This document shows positions 8,841 to 18,184 of a stretch of 64,000 nucleotides of DNA, piece by piece. This stretch comes from Aminobacter sp. HY435 (GTDB taxonomy: Bacteria > Pseudomonadota > Alphaproteobacteria > Rhizobiales > Rhizobiaceae). The translations under genes were made by a program, and so were the position numbers. The DNA lies in assembly GCF_027568395.1 (NCBI RefSeq), contig NZ_JANKZL010000004.1, forward strand, positions 372,001 to 436,000, in the 5' to 3' direction. Under the pieces are notes generated by a model. The model made no database searches and had not been told where the DNA came from. It saw nothing but the letters and a program-made list of their open reading frames with translations. Position 1 is the first letter of the stretch, and each line of letters begins with the position of its first letter.

Positions 8841-8944
8841 GCAACATCGTGGCCGAGCCGCTCGCCTATGCCTTCATCGGTCTCGGCCATCTACGTGCCA
8901 ATCTGGCCGCGAACCTCTTGCGCGGCGGCCTCGGCTCAAGATAG
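8837..8944 (+). pseudogene. Remnant of 3-hydroxyisobutyrate dehydrogenase-family gene
   Basis: Starting at a GTG that overlaps the stop of the preceding gene, a 35-codon frame encodes a dinucleotide-binding start (YAFIGLGHLRANLAANLL), the N-terminal Rossmann motif of beta-hydroxyacid dehydrogenases of the 3-hydroxyisobutyrate/6-phosphogluconate type. It then hits TAG at 8942. A full member is about 290 residues, and no continuation of the family is visible downstream. The stop/start overlap suggests the ancestor was translationally coupled to the dehydratase gene. Confidence 0.7.
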
Positions 8945-8975
8945 CTCTCACCATCATACCAGAGGGATTCTCCCC

Positions 8976-9197
8976 ATGCGGCCGAGCCTGAGGGCAAAGA
9001 TACTGGACGTCTGTGCGCGCAAGATCGCAGCGAAGGGTTCTGACGTCGGATTGTCGTTTTACGCGTTCTTCGCCAACAGGAACGACGATCCGGAGCTTCT
9101 GATGGAAGCCGCGGAATGGTGGATCCGCACCCACAAGCTCGACCATTTCGAAAAGGCCGCCAAGATCGAGGCGATGGTCAAGGCGATGGACTCCTGA
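8976..9197 (+). CDS. Small hypothetical protein
   Basis: This 73-residue basic protein (MRPSLRAKILDVCARKIAA, then SFYAFFANRNDDPELLMEAAEWW) is soluble, with no signal peptide. AGAGGGA lies about 9 nt before the ATG at 8976. I do not recognise a family. The helix-rich C-terminus (HFEKAAKIEAMVKAM) ends with a TGA. It lies between a gene remnant and a convergent lipid kinase, so no operon context helps. Confidence 0.6.
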   Translation: MRPSLRAKILDVCARKIAAKGSDVGLSFYAFFANRNDDPELLMEAAEWWIRTHKLDHFEKAAKIEAMVKAMDS

Positions 9198-9261
9198 CCG
9201 GCAATCTTTCAATTCCAGCAGCTTACGCCAATTACCCGACTCAGAATCCGAGCCATCTGAT

Positions 9262-10200
9262 TCAGCACCGGACCTTCAGCGCCTTGGGAACCATCTCGTA
9301 GGTTGCGGGAATATGCCCTGGCGATTCGCCGTCGACGTCGACCAGCGCCGCATTGGCCAGCGGATCGCCCAGCGGCTCGACCACGACCTTGCGCCCGCGC
9401 AGGATGGTGATGGCAGGATGGTTGCGGTGGCGTCCGCCATAAAGCAGCCGGATGTCGAGCATCAGCTTGAGCTTGCTGGCGGCGCGCAGGATGACAATGT
9501 CGAACAGCCCGTCGTCAGGGACGGCATCGGGCGCCACCATCATGCCGCCGCCGAAGAAGCGTTCGTTGGCCACCGCAACCAGCGCCACCTTGGCCTCGAC
9601 CGGGGCCGCCTCGTCGACAGTGATGCGCACGTCCTGGAAGCGGTAGCGCACGAACTCGGTGATGGTCCGCCAGAAGAACAGCGCCTTCGCCGACACCCTG
9701 CCCTTGCGCCGGTCGGCATTCACCGCCCTGACCGTAGCCCCCGACATGCCGAGGCTGGCGATGTTGACGAAGTGACGGCTCGCCAGGCGGCCATGTTCGT
9801 CGATGTAGGAAATGCGGCCGACATCGATCACGCGATCCTGTCCCGCCGCGATGCGCTCGACTGCCCCATGGGCGTCGGTCGGAATGCCCAGGCCGCGGGC
9901 GAAGTCCAGACCAGTGCCGCAAGGCAGGATGCCGAGCACCGTGGCCTTGCCGGTTTCGGCCTGCATCTGCAGCAGCCCGTCGGCAACCTCGCTGATCGTG
10001 CCGTCACCGCCGGCGGCGACCACAAGGTCGCATCCGAGCACCACGAGGTCGCGGGCGATCACCGCGCCGTCGCCCGGCTCCTCGGTCTCGCGGAATTCGA
10101 CGCCGTCGAAACGTTCGGACAGGATAGCCGCGACCTCCGCCCAATGTGCGTCCAGCCGTCCGCCCCCGGCCACAGGATTCCTGATCACGCCGATCTTCAC
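9262..10200 (-). CDS. Diacylglycerol kinase-family lipid kinase (YegS-like)
   Basis: The 312-residue protein has the catalytic domain of the diacylglycerol/sphingosine kinase family. The N-terminal KIGVIRNPVAGGGRL is the phosphate-binding start, VVAAGGDGTISEVADGLL is the ATP-binding GGDGT motif (about residue 70), and ILPCGTGLDFARGLGIP follows. The C-terminal beta-sandwich carries FGGGMMVAPDAVPDDGLFD. It likely phosphorylates a membrane lipid at the inner membrane. The frame is open upstream to 10347, but GGGAGGG 9 nt before the GTG at 10200 and the family start support the shorter protein. Confidence 0.88.
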   Translation of the reverse strand: MKIGVIRNPVAGGGRLDAHWAEVAAILSERFDGVEFRETEEPGDGAVIARDLVVLGCDLVVAAGGDGTISEVADGLLQMQAETGKATVLGILPCGTGLDFARGLGIPTDAHGAVERIAAGQDRVIDVGRISYIDEHGRLASRHFVNIASLGMSGATVRAVNADRRKGRVSAKALFFWRTITEFVRYRFQDVRITVDEAAPVEAKVALVAVANERFFGGGMMVAPDAVPDDGLFDIVILRAASKLKLMLDIRLLYGGRHRNHPAITILRGRKVVVEPLGDPLANAALVDVDGESPGHIPATYEMVPKALKVRC

Positions 10201-10447
10201 GAAGCAAAACCCTCCCGGCGGCAAACTCGCCGCCGCCTCCAGCCGCATTGTTGGCCGCCACGCGAAATGCGCAAGGGAAAGGTTGAAAAGTTCACATGAG
10301 ACGCGCTCCGCCGCAAGCTTGGCCGTGGGCCACGCGCCACACTTCATGCGAGAATCTCGCAGCCACCATCATGCCATGATTGCGGCCAACTGGCGCCGCG
10401 ATCGCGGCGGAGAAATCGCTGCGTCAGCTCTCATTGAGGATTCGGAC

Positions 10448-10867
10448 GTGATCAAGTCTGCCCTTGTCGCCATGACCATCGTTGGCTGCGACTGCGACGC
10501 CAAACTTTGCGAATATGTCGGAGAAACGCCGGCGCAGTGGACGTCGATGGCCGATTGCGAGGCGGCGATGAAGAGCCGCGTCCTGCGCGAAGGCAATCAC
10601 GACTACCCGCTGGTCACCGGCATTTGCCGCACAACCGTCTTCGCCGATCCGCGACTCGCCTCGACGTCGGTCCCATCCGAGCCGCAACCGGTCGTGGAGG
10701 CAAGCCTGCTGTCCGGCGCCGTCGCCAACGGCCGGTCCGTTCTCTACCGGACCGCCAACGGCTACGCTTTGGTCCGTGACGGCCTTGGCAATGCGGCGGA
10801 GGCGACACTTACAGCGGCGAAACGGTCCACGGCCTGGGTTGCGGAAAACCTGCCCGCCGGCTTCTGA
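10448..10867 (+). CDS. Hypothetical protein, possibly exported
   Basis: I do not recognise the family of this 139-residue protein. It begins at GTG with GAGGA 7 nt upstream. The N-terminus is short and moderately hydrophobic (IKSALVAMTIVGCDCDAK), and the next 60 residues contain several Cys (C14, C16, C20 region, later C near 40 and 62), as in small periplasmic proteins. The C-terminal half is Ala/Val rich and less distinctive. It is followed by a GC-rich hairpin. It stands alone between convergent neighbours. Confidence 0.55.
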   Translation: MIKSALVAMTIVGCDCDAKLCEYVGETPAQWTSMADCEAAMKSRVLREGNHDYPLVTGICRTTVFADPRLASTSVPSEPQPVVEASLLSGAVANGRSVLYRTANGYALVRDGLGNAAEATLTAAKRSTAWVAENLPAGF

Positions 10868-10875
10868 CACGGCAA

Positions 10876-10897
10876 AGCCGGCCCGTGCGGGCCGGCT
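10876..10897. terminator. GC-rich hairpin between convergent genes
   Basis: A perfect 9-bp stem AGCCGGCCC/GGGCCGGCT with loop GTGC lies just past the stop of the hypothetical gene and before the convergent DUF1344 gene. It has no long T-tract, only TTT on the minus strand. It probably acts as a weak bidirectional terminator. Confidence 0.5.
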
Positions 10898-10972
10898 CAA
10901 CGCCATCAAGGCGTTTTGCGAGCTCGCCAGCCGGGAAGAATGGCAGAACCCGGCTGGCGTTCGCGCAAGGCC

Positions 10973-11215
10973 TCAGGAGGCTTTTTCGATGGCGGTCACT
11001 GCACCTGACGTGTCATCGACGGTCACCTTGACCTTTGCGCCTGCAGCCAGGCCTTCGACCGAAATGCTCTCCGGCACGACGTAGGTCTTGCCATCTTCAA
11101 GCGTGATCGACCGTGTCGCCGGATCGACCGACTGGACGGTTCCTTCGACGTCGGCCGCATAGGCAGCGCCGATGAAGGCCAGCGAAGCGATAGTCGTTGC
11201 AAGGATCTTGTTCAT
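10973..11215 (-). CDS. DUF1344 domain-containing small periplasmic protein
   Basis: This 80-residue protein has a clear signal peptide (MNKILATTIASLAFIGAAYA, cleavage after AYA). The mature part, DVEGTVQSVDPATRSITLED followed by GKTYVVPESI and VKVTVDDTSG, matches the DUF1344 family common in rhizobia. Function is unknown; the fold reads as a small beta-barrel. Start ATG at 11215. It stands alone, with a 439-nt gene-free stretch upstream. Confidence 0.85.
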   Translation of the reverse strand: MNKILATTIASLAFIGAAYAADVEGTVQSVDPATRSITLEDGKTYVVPESISVEGLAAGAKVKVTVDDTSGAVTAIEKAS

Positions 11216-11654
11216 GTCTGGTACTCCCGTTCATGTCCGTCGCGGCTGGCACTACCCTCGTAGCAGTGCCTGCCGAACGACCAGGAGATTGGCCGGGAAC
11301 GCCGGCGGCGGCAAATCACGTTGAGTGAAATTATTCAACAGAATCATAAGCTTATTTCTGCCACATTCGAAAGCAGCGCGCCTCGGTCGGACTGCTTCGT
11401 CACTTGCAGCGAACTGCCTGGAGCCTTGACGGGCAAGGCGTTGCTGCAGTCACATGACGGTCATCCGCAGGCCACCCCCACGCCCGATTTCAGATCCCCC
11501 GATCACGAAACCCGCAATCGGGCCAGTTCACCGCCTGCCGCGACGTTATTGCGCGCCATTCATTTGGTCCACGGACGGCTCCACGCTTCACAGGGCAGGC
11601 CTGTTCTGGCATATCTCGCCGAGCACGCAGCGTGCCCTTTCGAAAGCTCCCGCC
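11216..11654. other. Gene-free stretch upstream of SemiSWEET and DUF1344 genes
   Basis: No convincing gene is visible in these 439 nt. The frame leading into the SemiSWEET gene is open from 11454 but reads as Pro/Arg-rich non-homologous sequence. The region near 11320-11350 is AT-rich and probably holds the promoter of the DUF1344 gene. No clear operator was found. Confidence 0.4.
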
Positions 11655-11912
11655 TTGCACCCCCTGTTTGAAGTCGTCGGCGCAGTCGCCGCTATCCTGA
11701 CCACGCTTTGCTGGCTGCCGCAGATCAGGAAGATCCTGCGCGAACGCAAGACCAGTGACATCTCCCTTGGCACCAACGCAGCGCTTGCCACCGGCATCTC
11801 GCTGTGGATCGTCTACGGCGTCGCCATTGGCTCGCTGCCGGTGATCCTGTCGAACTCGGTCACCTTGCTGTTCATCCTCGCCATCGTCGGGCTGAAGCTG
11901 CGCTACGGCTGA
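11655..11912 (+). CDS. SemiSWEET-type sugar transporter (PQ-loop)
   Basis: The 85-residue membrane protein is a single triple-helix bundle: LFEVVGAVAAILTTLCWLPQ, then ISLGTNAALATGISLWIVYGVA, then LPVILSNSVTLLFILAIVGL. The first helix ends in the PQ motif (LPQIRKILRERKT) and the third contains the SNSVTL segment of SemiSWEETs, which dimerise to transport small sugars. The start is uncertain: the TTG at 11655 is in frame just ahead of the first helix, and the ribosome-binding site is poor. Upstream codons in the same frame are not conserved-looking. Confidence 0.82.
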   Translation: MHPLFEVVGAVAAILTTLCWLPQIRKILRERKTSDISLGTNAALATGISLWIVYGVAIGSLPVILSNSVTLLFILAIVGLKLRYG

Positions 11913-11980
11913 TGCATCGGCCCGAAAATCGGGATCGGTTTTCGCAAAACGATGCGTGGCCTCAAAGACCTTGAGCGTCA
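11911..11980 (+). repeat. Decayed copy of the intergenic palindromic mosaic element
   Basis: The segment begins GCATCGGCCCGAAAATCGGG, continues with a TTTTCGCAAAACGATGCG-like arm and ends with TTGAGCGTCA. It matches the left half of the ~106-bp element at 19130, 46357 and 53933, with several mismatches and a shortened right half. It fills the space between the stop of the SemiSWEET gene and the stop of the convergent DUF3137 gene almost exactly. Confidence 0.65.
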
Positions 11981-12928
11981 GCTCCCGATCTTGCGAACCA
12001 GCGAGGCCGTCGCCAGCATCGTGGCGATGTCGGCGATCATTGGCTCGACATGGGTCTTGTAGTCGACGGCAACCGTGTCGGCCGGCAGTTCGAAGAAATC
12101 ACGCTTGTCAGGAAGCAGCAGGAAGCCGTCGCGGCCGTTGATGGCGATGCGCGCTGGCGCACCCGGCCAGACTTTGTTCAGCCAATCGAGGGTCTGTGCC
12201 ATCTGCCCGGAAACCATCGGCAGCGCCGCAGCGACATTGTCGGTGCGAAAGTCGTAGGCCGCGTCGATGTTGTCGGAGCCTGACTGTACCTGTTCGAGCC
12301 CGGCAAACATTTCGCGGAAAAAGCCCATCACGGCGGTGGTCTTCACTGTCGCCACCAGCACGCCGGCGAATGGCTTGTTCATGTCGAAAGCCACGATGAC
12401 GCCATCGAACAATTCGACATCGGCTCGGCCCGAACGCCGCCACAGCGCCGCTTCATAAAGCTCGAATGCAAAGCCGTCATAGCTGCCCGAGATGACGTCG
12501 TCGAACTGGCAACCGTCATGGTCGCCCAACGCTTCGGGCGGCAGCCGTGCGAAACTTTGTGGGGTTTCCGCCTTTCGGAGCTTGAGATCCTGAACGAAGC
12601 CAAACGCGGTGGGCAGCAGCTTTGCGCGCAGCGATGCCTGCAGGTTCGAGCCGGCGTTGGTTGCCAGGACGTAGACCGCGAAGGCCGCGACGAAGCCGGC
12701 CAGGTAAAGATAAAGATGCAGCGTCGAGAACCACAGCTCAAAGGGATCGGCGCCGAAATTGAGCACCATCGCCAATACGATGACCAGCGCCACGAGCAGC
12801 CCCAGATAGAGAGGCACCCGCCAGAGCATCGCCCGGCTGGCAGCCTTGCGCGCGGCTTCATAGGCCTCGATGTCTTTCCTGATGCCCGCAATCACCGCGG
12901 CATCAGGCATGAAACCGCCTGCGCTCAT
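11978..12928 (-). CDS. DUF3137 domain-containing membrane protein
   Basis: This 316-residue protein has two adjacent membrane helices (about residues 35-60 and 72-95), followed by a soluble domain with the DUF3137 pattern: DVISGSYDGFAFELYEAAL, then FDGVIVAFDMNKPFAGVLVA. Homologues are often called galanin-like or integral membrane proteins of unknown role. The frame is open upstream, but the ATG at 12928 follows GAGGGGGAA and gives the usual N-terminus. It is in the same direction as, and downstream of, capA. Confidence 0.78.
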   Translation of the reverse strand: MSAGGFMPDAAVIAGIRKDIEAYEAARKAASRAMLWRVPLYLGLLVALVIVLAMVLNFGADPFELWFSTLHLYLYLAGFVAAFAVYVLATNAGSNLQASLRAKLLPTAFGFVQDLKLRKAETPQSFARLPPEALGDHDGCQFDDVISGSYDGFAFELYEAALWRRSGRADVELFDGVIVAFDMNKPFAGVLVATVKTTAVMGFFREMFAGLEQVQSGSDNIDAAYDFRTDNVAAALPMVSGQMAQTLDWLNKVWPGAPARIAINGRDGFLLLPDKRDFFELPADTVAVDYKTHVEPMIADIATMLATASLVRKIGS

Positions 12929-13071
12929 CCATTCCCCCTCGCTGCCCGGCCAACCCGTGGTCGGCAGACGAGCAGATGATAGCCGTTTTTCGTCAAATGT
13001 CGCGTGGCAAAGGAGACCGCGCCACAGCCTTGATTGCCATGCAAAACAAGGACATGGAGCGTTCGCGGGAA

Positions 13072-14184
13072 TCAACTCGCGAAGTCGGCGGCGCCAGCGA
13101 AAATGGCATGCCAGCGCCGGCGTGCCTTGAGCCCGATCGCCCCATCCACGGCGTCTAGCGGCACCAGCCGCTCACCGTCGCCTTCGCGCATGCGCATGAA
13201 CGGCACGGCGCTATAGGAGGCGATGCGTCCCCGGGAGCCCTCGTCGGCACTGACCTCGACAATGAGGATCGCCCCGATGCGGCCGGGCCATGGCTGCCGC
13301 GCCAGGGCCGTGCCAAGGAAATCGCCGAGGCCATATGCGACAAGAGTTTCGCCGATTCGCTCGACGGGCTGGACGACATGCGCGTGATGCCCGGCTATCA
13401 GGCCCACCCCAAGTTCGGACAGCCGCCTTGCCCAGGCTCGCGTTTCGGGCCGGGGAAAATGCCTGAACTCCCAGTCCCAATGAGGCACCGCGCAGACGAT
13501 ATCCGTCCCCTCGCCCGGAACAACGCCACCGCCTGCCGGGAAATCGCTGGCCATGACGACACGGCCGGCGAAGTGGGATTCTGGCGCGTTTCGCCATTGG
13601 GTGAAGGCGACGAGGCCGACCGTCAACGGGCCAGCTTGCAAATTGGTGATCGTGGGCTCGATGCCGATGCTGGCGATGCCCAGCGTTTCGAGCGCCGACA
13701 GCGTCGCGGCGTAACCTTCGCTGCCCTGGTCGAGCATGTGGTTGTTGGCAAGCGACAGCACCGTGCGACCGGGCTGCATGCCGGCGGCATGGAGCGCCTC
13801 GCCCAGAAACGCCGCAGACATCTGATGATGCGTACCGAGCCATGTCCCGAAACGCGCGCTCGGCTTGTCGACAACGGGACTTTCGCAATTGCCGACCACC
13901 AGATCGGCCGAGGCCAGCAATTGCCGCAAGGCCTCGTCGCAATTCGGTGGGCGCTTGTTGGCGACAGCCGAGATATCGCCGACGAATGCCAGGCGGACGC
14001 TGCGTATCGGCGGCAGTGACAGGACGCCGGTTGCAGGCGCAAAACCGGATGCGTCTCCTCCAAGCGACGGCATGGCGAAGCGCAAAGGCCAGGATAACTT
14101 GTAGGAAAACGGATAGTTGGACACGCGGCGCCCGGAATTCGATCCCAACCAGTCTAGCAGCAAAACATTGCCCGTGGATGGCAC
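13072..14184 (-). CDS. CapA family protein (poly-gamma-glutamate capsule-type phosphoesterase fold)
   Basis: The 370-residue protein has the CapA/PgsA metallophosphoesterase-like fold: LAFVGDISAV at the start of the domain (about residue 66), VVGNCESPVV, LSLANNHMLDQGSEGYAATL, GLIAGHHAHVVQP and YGLGDFLG. The Asp/Asn/His set of these motifs is intact. In Bacillus this family helps export or anchor polyglutamate, but rhizobial members are of unknown role and no capsule genes are adjacent. The start is a GTG at 14184; a later ATG near residue 39 is possible. It is followed by the DUF3137 gene on the same strand. Confidence 0.8.
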   Translation of the reverse strand: MPSTGNVLLLDWLGSNSGRRVSNYPFSYKLSWPLRFAMPSLGGDASGFAPATGVLSLPPIRSVRLAFVGDISAVANKRPPNCDEALRQLLASADLVVGNCESPVVDKPSARFGTWLGTHHQMSAAFLGEALHAAGMQPGRTVLSLANNHMLDQGSEGYAATLSALETLGIASIGIEPTITNLQAGPLTVGLVAFTQWRNAPESHFAGRVVMASDFPAGGGVVPGEGTDIVCAVPHWDWEFRHFPRPETRAWARRLSELGVGLIAGHHAHVVQPVERIGETLVAYGLGDFLGTALARQPWPGRIGAILIVEVSADEGSRGRIASYSAVPFMRMREGDGERLVPLDAVDGAIGLKARRRWHAIFAGAADFAS

Positions 14185-14245
14185 CCGCCGACTCTCCCCC
14201 TGCTATTTTCACGGTGCAGTGCCGGTCGCCGGCGCGGCTCCCGGA

Positions 14246-14365
14246 ATGGCACAGGCGGGTGGCGTGCAGCGTACCGGCAACGTCAACATACGCACGGGTT
14301 CAGGCACTAGCTATGGCCGTATCGGCACGCGCCATGCCCTCGCTGAGGACATGCTGACAGCCTGA
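14246..14365 (+). pseudogene. Remnant of a bacterial SH3-domain protein
   Basis: A 39-codon frame encodes NVNIRTGSGTSYGRIGTR, the conserved first strands of a type 3 bacterial SH3 domain (NVRSGPGTSY-like), then ends at TGA. A normal SH3 domain needs about 55-60 residues and is usually fused to other domains or a signal peptide. The upstream part of the frame reads as degenerate Ala/Gly-rich sequence. It is probably a gene remnant rather than a functional gene. Confidence 0.55.
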
Positions 14366-14455
14366 TGTCAGGAGCCCGGACAGGGTCGAGCGCGGGCTCC
14401 GGCTTTCGGCGTTCGCGCTCTTTCCATTTTTCCGGACTCCCCCCATATTCGGGGC

Positions 14456-17400
14456 ATGGCCAAATCTTCTGACAAGAAATCGCCCGGTTCGGGGGCTGAC
14501 AACCGTGGCTCCCCGCGCAAGCGCGGCGGCAATGGCGTGACCGATTTTCTCGACGCGTCCGAACCGCTGCATCGTCCCGGCTTCGGCGAAGCATCGCAGG
14601 CCGAGTTCTCGGGCGCGCCGCTGTCGGGCTCGATTTCCGATTGGGCAGACGAGATTGCGCGCGAGGCCGAGAAGCCACAGCCCAAAGCCAAGAAGATTCC
14701 CGAAAAGAGCGCGGCACCTACGCGCTCGGCGCGCGGCACCTCGATGGGCGGCGCCGCCTCGGCCAAGGAGCGCGCCGCCGCCGGCCTCAATCCTGTCGCC
14801 GGCCTCGACATCTCGCTCGAAGACGCCGCCTCGCTGTCAAATTCCGGCGTCACCGCGACGGTAGCCGCCCTGTCGGCGCTGATCGAGAGCGGCAATCCGC
14901 TGCACAAGGACGGCGAAATCTGGGTTCCGCACCGCCCCGCGCGTCCGGAGAAGTCCGAAGGCGGCATCCAGATCGTCATGCAGTCGGAGTTCGAGCCGGC
15001 CGGCGACCAGCCGACCGCCATCAAGGACCTCGTCGAGGGCGTCGGCAATGCCGACCGCACCCAGGTGCTGCTTGGCGTCACCGGCTCTGGCAAGACCTTC
15101 ACCATGGCCAAGGTCATCGAGCAGACGCAACGCCCGGCGCTGATCCTCGCGCCCAACAAGACGCTGGCCGCCCAGTTGTACAGCGAGTTCAAGAAGTTCT
15201 TCCCCGACAACGCGGTCGAGTATTTCGTCTCCTATTACGACTACTTCCAGCCCGAGGCCTACGTCCCGCGCACTGACACCTATATCGAGAAGGAATCGAC
15301 CATCAACGAGCAGATCGACCGCATGCGCCACTCGGCGACGCGCTCGCTGCTCGAACGCGACGACGTCATCATCGTCGCCTCGGTCTCGTGCATCTATGGT
15401 ATCGGCTCGGTCGAAACCTATACCGCCATGACCTTCCAGATGGCGGTCGGCGACCGGCTCGACCAACGCCAGTTGCTCGCCGACCTCGTCGCCCAGCAAT
15501 ACAAGCGCCAGGACATCAACTTCGTCCGCGGCTCGTTCCGCGTCCGCGGCGACACCATCGAAATCTTTCCGGCCCACTTGGAAGACAGCGCCTGGCGCAT
15601 CTCGCTGTTCGGCGACGAGATCGACTCCATCACAGAATTCGACCCGCTCACCGGGCAGAAGACCGGCGACCTCAAAAGCGTAAAAATCTACGCCAACTCG
15701 CACTATGTCACGCCGCGCCCGACCTTGAATCAGGCCGTCAAGTCGATCAAGGAAGAGCTGCAGCACCGCCTGCAAGAGCTTGAAAAGGCTGGCCGCCTGC
15801 TCGAAGCCCAGCGACTGGAACAGCGCACCCGCTTCGACCTGGAGATGTTGGAGGCCACCGGCTCGTGCGCCGGCATCGAGAACTATTCGCGTTACCTCAC
15901 CGGTCGCCGCCCCGGCGATCCGCCGCCGACTTTGTTCGAGTACATCCCCGACAACGCGCTCGTCTTCATCGACGAAAGCCACGTCACCGTGCCGCAGATC
16001 GGCGGCATGTACCGGGGCGACTTCCGCCGCAAGGCAACGCTGGCCGAATACGGCTTCCGGCTGCCGTCCTGCATGGACAACCGTCCCTTGCGCTTCGAGG
16101 AGTGGGATGCCATGCGCCCGCTTTCGGTCGCGGTGTCGGCAACGCCAGGCAGTTGGGAAATGGAAGAAGCCGGCGGTGTCTTTGCCGAGCAGGTCATCCG
16201 CCCGACCGGCCTGATCGACCCGCCGGTCGAGGTGCGTCCGGCCAAGACCCAGGTCGACGATGTCGTCGGCGAAATCCGCGAGACGACCAAGGCCGGCTAC
16301 CGCACGCTGGTCACGGTTCTGACCAAGCGCATGGCCGAGGACCTGACCGAATACCTGCACGAGCATGGCGTCCGCGTCCGCTACATGCACTCCGACATCG
16401 ATACGCTGGAGCGCATCGAGATTCTTCGCGACTTGCGACTAGGGGCATTTGACGTGCTCGTCGGCATCAACCTTCTGCGCGAAGGCCTCGACATTCCCGA
16501 ATGCGGTTTCGTCGCCATTCTCGACGCCGACAAGGAAGGTTTCTTGCGTTCCGAAACCTCTCTCATCCAGACCATCGGCCGCGCGGCGCGAAACGTCGAC
16601 GGCAAGGTCATCCTCTACGCCGACCAGATCACCGGCTCGATGGAACGCGCCATGGCCGAGACCACGCGCCGCCGCGAAAAGCAGATGGTGTGGAACGAAG
16701 CCAACGGCATCACGCCCGAAAGCGTCAAGTCGCGCATCTCCGACATCCTCGACTCGGTCTACGAGAAGGACCACGTCCGCGCCGATATCTCGCAGTTCAC
16801 CGACGAGGCCGGCGCGATGATGGGCAACAACCTCAAGGCCCATCTCGAAGCGCTCGACAAACAGATGCGCAATGCCGCCACCGATCTCGACTTCGAGAAG
16901 GCAGCCCGCATCCGCGACGAGATCAAGCGCCTGCGCGAGATGGAGCTCGCCATCTCCGACGACCCGCTGGCGCGCGAGGTCGAAGGCCAGAGCCCCGCTT
17001 CTGGCCGCGAAAAGGGCAAGCACAACAAGGGCGTCGCCAAGCATCGCACGGCCGAGGAGCAAGAGCGCTTCCGCAAGCTCGACGAGGCGCGCGCCGCCGA
17101 AGAGGCGGCCAAGGCCGCCCGGCCGAACCTGTTCCGCAAGCCGCAACTCGACGAGATGGGCGCCGACGGTGCGGTTCCCGCCGGCAAGTCGCTGTTTTCC
17201 AAACCTCACATCGACGACATGGGACCTGGCACCGACATGACCACGCCCGCCGGCGCGGTGTCACGCTCGCTGTTCAAGAAGCAGTCGGCGGCCGAGGCTC
17301 ATGGCTCGGATTACGGCGTGCCCGACGACGGCAAATCCCTGTTCAAGAAGAACAATCTCGACGAGATGACCGTCCGGCGCACCGAAAAACCGGTCGAAGG

Positions 17401-17509
17401 CGTCAAGCCGATCAAACGCGCCAAGATCGGCGCGGGTTCCTACGAGGACCCGGCCGAGGCCGCGCGCGCCAGGAAGAAGCCGGGCAAATCGGGACGGCCG
17501 GGGCAGTAG
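14456..17509 (+). CDS. uvrB: UvrABC system protein B
   Basis: UvrB is the helicase-like damage-verification subunit of nucleotide excision repair. The core starts at about residue 175 ([18 protein letters not shown]). It carries Walker A GVTGSGKT (207-214), the beta-hairpin region [34 protein letters not shown] and GRAARN, and the UVR domain that contacts UvrC/UvrA ([20 protein letters not shown], about 810-830). Two features are odd. A 174-residue charged, Ser/Ala-rich N-terminal extension precedes the core, and a roughly 170-residue tail contains four copies of an LF(R/S/K)K motif, at residues 892, 913, 939 and 962. The 1017-residue length exceeds the roughly 670 of E. coli, but long UvrBs are known in rhizobia. 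Confidence 0.97.
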   Translation: MAKSSDKKSPGSGADNRGSPRKRGGNGVTDFLDASEPLHRPGFGEASQAEFSGAPLSGSISDWADEIAREAEKPQPKAKKIPEKSAAPTRSARGTSMGGAASAKERAAAGLNPVAGLDISLEDAASLSNSGVTATVAALSALIESGNPLHKDGEIWVPHRPARPEKSEGGIQIVMQSEFEPAGDQPTAIKDLVEGVGNADRTQVLLGVTGSGKTFTMAKVIEQTQRPALILAPNKTLAAQLYSEFKKFFPDNAVEYFVSYYDYFQPEAYVPRTDTYIEKESTINEQIDRMRHSATRSLLERDDVIIVASVSCIYGIGSVETYTAMTFQMAVGDRLDQRQLLADLVAQQYKRQDINFVRGSFRVRGDTIEIFPAHLEDSAWRISLFGDEIDSITEFDPLTGQKTGDLKSVKIYANSHYVTPRPTLNQAVKSIKEELQHRLQELEKAGRLLEAQRLEQRTRFDLEMLEATGSCAGIENYSRYLTGRRPGDPPPTLFEYIPDNALVFIDESHVTVPQIGGMYRGDFRRKATLAEYGFRLPSCMDNRPLRFEEWDAMRPLSVAVSATPGSWEMEEAGGVFAEQVIRPTGLIDPPVEVRPAKTQVDDVVGEIRETTKAGYRTLVTVLTKRMAEDLTEYLHEHGVRVRYMHSDIDTLERIEILRDLRLGAFDVLVGINLLREGLDIPECGFVAILDADKEGFLRSETSLIQTIGRAARNVDGKVILYADQITGSMERAMAETTRRREKQMVWNEANGITPESVKSRISDILDSVYEKDHVRADISQFTDEAGAMMGNNLKAHLEALDKQMRNAATDLDFEKAARIRDEIKRLREMELAISDDPLAREVEGQSPASGREKGKHNKGVAKHRTAEEQERFRKLDEARAAEEAAKAARPNLFRKPQLDEMGADGAVPAGKSLFSKPHIDDMGPGTDMTTPAGAVSRSLFKKQSAAEAHGSDYGVPDDGKSLFKKNNLDEMTVRRTEKPVEGVKPIKRAKIGAGSYEDPAEAARARKKPGKSGRPGQ

Positions 17510-17740
17510 ACAGGGTCACCACCGTGCCAGATGGAAGATTGGAACGGGTGTCGGGCGCTGGACGATGAGGATATCTTGCGGCTCAATCGGGCCATTCCGG
17601 TATTTGTGGGATTGGTATCGTCCCCCTGCGCGAGATAGGTTCCTTGGATCCGGGTCCACCTTCCCTATGCAATTCTTATAACTCTCGGCCCTCGCCTCTC
17701 TCGAAATCACACGCGCTGACGGACTATCTGTCGCTTCATC

Positions 17741-18184
17741 ATGAAGCCGGAAAACATCCCTGCGCTGGCCGAACGTCTCGCCGACATCAGGATCCTGCGC
17801 GAACACCATGTCTGGGCCGCCGCCGAAATCTTCGGCCTTGACGGCCTCGACGAACCCTCTCGGCAAACCCTGCGAAAATTTCGGGTGCTGATGGAGGCCG
17901 ACGCGCTGGTCGAGGCTGTCTTGCTGCTTGCCGCTACTGCCACGCCACCGCGATCGGTCGAACGCATCAACGCTCGCTCGGGCCGCTGGGTGTGTTCCAT
18001 GCATTACGCCGAAGGCAACACCAGCCGGACCTGCTCGGCGGCGCATGCCGACCTTGCCGCTGCGGTCCTTGCGTCGCTGCTGGCAAGCCTTGAGCAGCCG
18101 GCCGCGCTTCGCCACCGGCGAACACCCCTCTCCTCCAGCAAGATCGGGCAGCACCGCCATGACCTCACGAGCCCAAAACACTGA
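17741..18184 (+). CDS. Hypothetical protein overlapping dapA-like gene
   Basis: I do not recognise this 147-residue protein. The N-terminal two thirds look coding: helical, Leu/Ala-rich and soluble (IPALAERLADIRILREHHVW, then a GRWVCSMHYA segment with two Cys). The last 30 residues, which overlap the start of the next gene by 26 nt, are low-complexity. The ATG at 17741 gives a helical start. The overlap suggests coupling to the dapA-like gene. It could be a lineage-specific protein. Confidence 0.5.
   Translation: MKPENIPALAERLADIRILREHHVWAAAEIFGLDGLDEPSRQTLRKFRVLMEADALVEAVLLLAATATPPRSVERINARSGRWVCSMHYAEGNTSRTCSAAHADLAAAVLASLLASLEQPAALRHRRTPLSSSKIGQHRHDLTSPKH

Noticed and set aside
14400-14455. 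SOS box (GTTC-N7-GTTC) before uvrB
   Set aside because: The best match, GTTCGCGCTCTTTCC, has the second half-site wrong. Not good enough to call.
14837-16390. 517-codon open frame antisense to uvrB
   Set aside because: It is the mirror of a strongly conserved gene in GC-rich DNA. The Val/Asp/Arg-rich translation shows no domain.
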